Positions 61,697 through 64,000 of a stretch of DNA of 64,000 bases are shown piece after piece. The stretch is from Oceanihabitans gracilariae (GTDB lineage: Bacteria; Bacteroidota; Bacteroidia; Flavobacteriales; Flavobacteriaceae). The position numbers were made by a program, and so were the translations under genes. The stretch lies in NCBI RefSeq assembly GCF_042684485.1, contig NZ_JBHULM010000011.1:1550001-1614000 (forward strand), read 5' to 3'. Under the pieces are notes generated by a model, which was not told where the DNA came from, searched no databases, and saw only the letters and a program-made list of their open reading frames with translations. Each line of letters starts with the position of its first letter. Position 1 is the stretch's first letter.

Positions 61697-61716
61697 ACAA
61701 GAAAGTCCTTTCTTGT
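61697..61716. other. Hairpin 2 downstream of trkH
   Basis: ACAAGAAAG-TC-CTTTCTTGT, perfect 9-bp inverted repeat. Confidence 0.55.
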
Positions 61717-61751
61717 AATACACTTCTATGGTCTAAAATGTAATGTTTCAC

Positions 61752-61768
61752 TTCCGAAGTCTTCGGAA
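61752..61768. other. Hairpin 3, just before the small membrane protein gene
   Basis: TTCCGAA-GTC-TTCGGAA, perfect 7-bp inverted repeat ending 15 bases before the ATG at 61784. Confidence 0.55.
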
Positions 61769-61783
61769 TAATATCTAGAAATT

Positions 61784-62047
61784 ATGGGGTTTGGTGGTTC
61801 TGTACAAGCAATGATTACTGTCTTAAAGAATAACGAAAAAATGCGTTCGCGACGAAGCAAACGAAAATCGTTGGATGGAAGCTATGCTAAGGTGAGATTA
61901 AAGTTTCCTAATACTGCAACTAAGGAAGATTTAAAGAAAATTGAAGTTAGGTTGCAACAAGAACGCAAACAAACAAGGATAAAGCAGTATATTATTTTTG
62001 CCTTTGTTTTAAGCCTTTTGCTAATACTAATAGGCATGTATATATAA
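61784..62047 (+). CDS. Small basic tail-anchored membrane protein, unknown function
   Basis: 87 residues. The N-terminal two thirds are strongly basic (RSRRSKRKSLDGSYAKVRLK, KKIEVRLQQERKQTRIK) with a coiled-coil-like helix at about 46-66; the last 20 residues form one TM helix (IIFAFVLSLLLILIGMYI), so the protein is probably held in the membrane by its C-terminus with a basic cytoplasmic part. No family with a known function recognised; my impression is that it is conserved among flavobacteria. Preceded by three hairpins and followed by a bidirectional terminator. Confidence 0.7.
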   Translation: MGFGGSVQAMITVLKNNEKMRSRRSKRKSLDGSYAKVRLKFPNTATKEDLKKIEVRLQQERKQTRIKQYIIFAFVLSLLLILIGMYI

Positions 62048-62089
62048 ACAACTTTGCCTTAGTTGAAGCCTTGTTGTTATTGCTTATAA

Positions 62090-62124
62090 AAAAAAAGCCA
62101 TGAATATATAATTCATGGCTTTTT
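62090..62124. terminator. Bidirectional terminator between convergent genes
   Basis: AAAAAAGCCATGAAT-ATATA-ATTCATGGCTTTT, a 9-bp core stem flanked by A and T runs; serves the small membrane protein gene and the aminotransferase. Confidence 0.9.
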
Positions 62125-62147
62125 AAGTGTTTTATAAAAGTGCTTAA

Positions 62148-63332
62148 TTAGCTAACTGCTTCTTTAATTCTTTTTATAGCTTCTATAATTTGATCTTGAC
62201 TTGCAGCATAAGAAATTCTAATACAGTTAGGATTACCAAAAGCTTCACCAGTTACTGTAGCAACTAAAGCTTCTTCTAATAGGTATAAAGAAAAATCTGT
62301 AGCATTGTTTATTTTTTTACCTTTTAATGTCTTTCCGAAGAAAGAAGAAATATTAGGAAATACATAAAATGCTCCTTCTGGTGTGTTAGTGGTAAAACCA
62401 TCGATGTCATTTAATAAATCTAGAACTAAATCTCTACGTACTTTAAATTCATCTATCATGAATTGTACTTTGCTAGGAGATTCGTTTAAAGCAGTAATTA
62501 CAGCACGTTGTGCTATACAGTTTGCACCACTTGTTACTTGACCTTGTATTTTATTACAAGCACGAGCAATAGCTTCTGGAGCACCTAAATAACCAATTCT
62601 CCAACCAGTCATAGCAAATGCTTTAGAAACACCATTAATAGTGATGGTTCTGTCATACATACCATCTATTTCAGCCATACTTACATGACCACCAATAAAG
62701 TTTATGTGTTCGTAAATTTCATCAGAAACTACATAAATATTTGGGTGTTTTCTTAAAACTTCAGCTAGCGCTTCTAGTTCTTCTCTACTATATACAGATC
62801 CACTAGGATTGCAAGGTGAAGAAAACCATACCATTTTGGTTTTTGGTGTAATAGCAGCTTCTAATTGCGCAGCTGTCATTTTAAAATCGTTTTCTATAGA
62901 GGTTGCAACTTCTACAGGAACACCTTCAGAAACTTTTACTATATCACTATAGCTTACCCAATATGGACAAGGTAAAATAACTTCGTCTCCAGAGTTAAGC
63001 ATCACCATTGCTACATTATACAAGCACTGTTTTGCTCCAGTAGAAACCACAATTTGTGGTAAGGTATACGTTAAGTTGTTGTCTCTTTTAAACTTGGTAA
63101 TAACCGCTTGTTTTAACTCTACATATCCATCAACAGGAGTATATGAGTTATAGTCTTCATTAATAGCTTGTATAGCTGCTTCTTTAATAAAGTCAGGTGT
63201 GTTAAAATCTGGTTCACCAAGACTTAAACCAATAATGTCTTTTCCTTCTGCTTTTAGTTCTCTAGCTTTTGCTGCCATAGCTAAAGTGGCAGATGTAGAC
63301 ATGTTCATTATCCTTTCTGAAAGTAGGCTCAT
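62148..63332 (-). CDS. Class I PLP-dependent aminotransferase (aspartate aminotransferase type)
   Basis: 394 residues. Fold type I features: GLSLGEPDFNTPDF near residue 37, STGAKQCLYNVAMVML near 92, SPCNPSGSVYS near 170, VSDEIYEHINF near 202 and the PLP lysine in ITINGVSKAFAMTGWRIGYLG near 235 (SKxxxxxxGxR). Closest to the Igamma bacterial aspartate/prephenate aminotransferases by these motifs; substrate not certain. It lies 31 bases after the desaturase gene on the same strand. Confidence 0.92.
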   Translation of the reverse strand: MSLLSERIMNMSTSATLAMAAKARELKAEGKDIIGLSLGEPDFNTPDFIKEAAIQAINEDYNSYTPVDGYVELKQAVITKFKRDNNLTYTLPQIVVSTGAKQCLYNVAMVMLNSGDEVILPCPYWVSYSDIVKVSEGVPVEVATSIENDFKMTAAQLEAAITPKTKMVWFSSPCNPSGSVYSREELEALAEVLRKHPNIYVVSDEIYEHINFIGGHVSMAEIDGMYDRTITINGVSKAFAMTGWRIGYLGAPEAIARACNKIQGQVTSGANCIAQRAVITALNESPSKVQFMIDEFKVRRDLVLDLLNDIDGFTTNTPEGAFYVFPNISSFFGKTLKGKKINNATDFSLYLLEEALVATVTGEAFGNPNCIRISYAASQDQIIEAIKRIKEAVS

Positions 63333-63363
63333 TGTAAATTGTTATTTATGGTACTATTATTAA

Positions 63364-64000
63364 TTATGCCATACTAGGTTTTTGACCTAGTACCTTTAAT
63401 TGTTTATAATGTTCTGCTATTGCTGTCCAAATTGAGTTGTACTCGTTGTAAGGTAAGCTAAATTCATGTGCGGTTTCTTTAACAATTTTTGCTATGTTTT
63501 TGTAGTGAACATGGCTAATATGAGAAAATAAATGATGCTCTACTTGTCTGTTTAATCCTCCAGTATAGAATTCTACTAACCAACTTTTTGGAGAGAAATT
63601 AGAAGTAGTAAATAATTGGTGAATAGCCCAAGTGTTTTTCATGTTACCATTTTCATCAGGTACAGGCATTTCTGTATTTGGCATTACGTGTGCTAATTGA
63701 AAAATAACACTAAGAATAATTCCTGCAGTATAGTGCATGATTAAAAAGCCAATTAAAACTTGCCACCAAGTGTAGCCTAATGCTAAAGGTAAAACTACCC
63801 AAATAGAATAGTAAATTATTTTACCAATGATTAATTTGGTCCATTGTGTAGCTGGTTTAGGAAAATCACCATAAGATAATTTTCTTTTTAAGTACACATA
63901 GGTTTGTTTAAAATCTGTGGTAATTGCCCAGTTTACAGTTAATAAACCATATAAGAAAAAGGCATAATATTTTTGGTATTGGTGAATTTTTAACCATTTT
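63364..64000 (-). CDS. Fatty acid desaturase, C-terminal part (runs off window end)
   Basis: 212 residues are visible; the frame is open to the window edge, and the GTG at 63897 is internal (the codons before it, WAITTDFKQTYVYL, continue the protein). The third histidine box is LNRQVEHHLF, the QxxHH form of membrane front-end or acyl-lipid/acyl-CoA desaturases; the first two boxes should lie outside. Several TM segments (about two visible, IIYYSIWVVLPLALGY and VLIGFLIMHYTAGIIL). It introduces a double bond in membrane fatty acids using O2 and an electron donor. Position of desaturation unknown. Confidence 0.85.
   Translation of the reverse strand, partial: KWLKIHQYQKYYAFFLYGLLTVNWAITTDFKQTYVYLKRKLSYGDFPKPATQWTKLIIGKIIYYSIWVVLPLALGYTWWQVLIGFLIMHYTAGIILSVIFQLAHVMPNTEMPVPDENGNMKNTWAIHQLFTTSNFSPKSWLVEFYTGGLNRQVEHHLFSHISHVHYKNIAKIVKETAHEFSLPYNEYNSIWTAIAEHYKQLKVLGQKPSMA

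Noticed and set aside
63364..63897. Desaturase as a complete gene starting at GTG 63897
   Set aside because: The frame stays open to the window edge with membrane-protein-like sequence and the first two His boxes are missing, so the gene is cut by the window.
1..64000. Mobile island, prophage or defence system
   Set aside because: No integrase, transposase, phage, toxin-antitoxin, restriction or CRISPR gene is seen; nearly every gene belongs to a core cellular function.

Overview
The window is a piece of chromosome from a low-GC member of the Flavobacteriaceae (Bacteroidota), probably marine. This rests on the AT-rich sequence, TAnnTTTG-type -7 promoter boxes instead of TATAAT, a short RpoD without region 1.1, a PorT-like type IX secretion protein, a TamL lipoprotein, a mevalonate-route gene pair with a GYDIA-type GHMP kinase, and a Bacteroidota-style dcw cluster. 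I cannot fix the genus from sequence alone. Nearly all of it looks like stable core genome. I see no integrase, transposase, phage gene, CRISPR array, restriction system, rRNA or tRNA.

Layout. 1-4.6 kb: end of a TPR-like protein, LptC (LPS export), a small membrane protein, a CNNM/CorC-type membrane protein and an anchored PpiD/SurA-like peptidyl-prolyl isomerase, closed by a strong terminator. 4.7-7 kb (minus): GHMP kinase and class II HMG-CoA reductase. 7.2-13.5 kb (plus): dipeptidyl peptidase IV, two POT-family peptide transporters and a secreted thioredoxin-fold protein, which together read as a peptide-use module. 13.5-18.3 kb (minus): surE, a small membrane protein, lpxB, an NlpC/P60 lipoprotein and comEC. 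18.5-21.7 kb (plus): a C-terminal processing protease and an orphan ABC permease. 21.8-23.3 kb (minus): engB/ysxC and an alpha/beta hydrolase.

23.6-39.6 kb (plus) is the division and cell wall (dcw) cluster: mraZ, rsmH, ftsL-like, ftsI, murE, mraY, murD, ftsW, murG, murC, ftsQ, ftsA, ftsZ. murF, ddl and murB are not in it. Upstream of mraZ are three GTGGTA repeats at exact 10-bp spacing, a likely MraZ autoregulatory operator. Short palindromic repeats sit just before murD, ftsW and murC and supply AGGAG-like sequences near two of the start codons.

39.7-41.2 kb: a YqeY-like protein and an MtfA-like zinc peptidase. 41.2-53.5 kb is all minus strand: rpe, rpoD, a small membrane protein apparently cut by an in-frame stop, proA-proB-proC (written left to right; transcribed proC to proA), a processive family 2 glycosyltransferase, pnp, rpsO, accD and fbaA, most followed by clear hairpin terminators. 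53.6-58.4 kb: tamL and the divergent trmH-type methyltransferase, then porT-like and ubiE/menG. 58.7-62 kb: trkA-trkH potassium uptake and a small membrane protein preceded by three hairpins. 62.1-64 kb (minus): a class I aminotransferase and the 3' part of a fatty acid desaturase that runs off the window.

No complete undescribed system is evident. The most useful leads are the dcw palindromic repeats, the mraZ operator, a 73-bp GC-richer intergenic element with a second partial copy 9 kb away, the interrupted small gene, and lineage-type protein departures (zinc-ribbon-less AccD, ComEC without a recognisable metallo-beta-lactamase motif, FtsZ with a very long tail, MraY with an extra loop).
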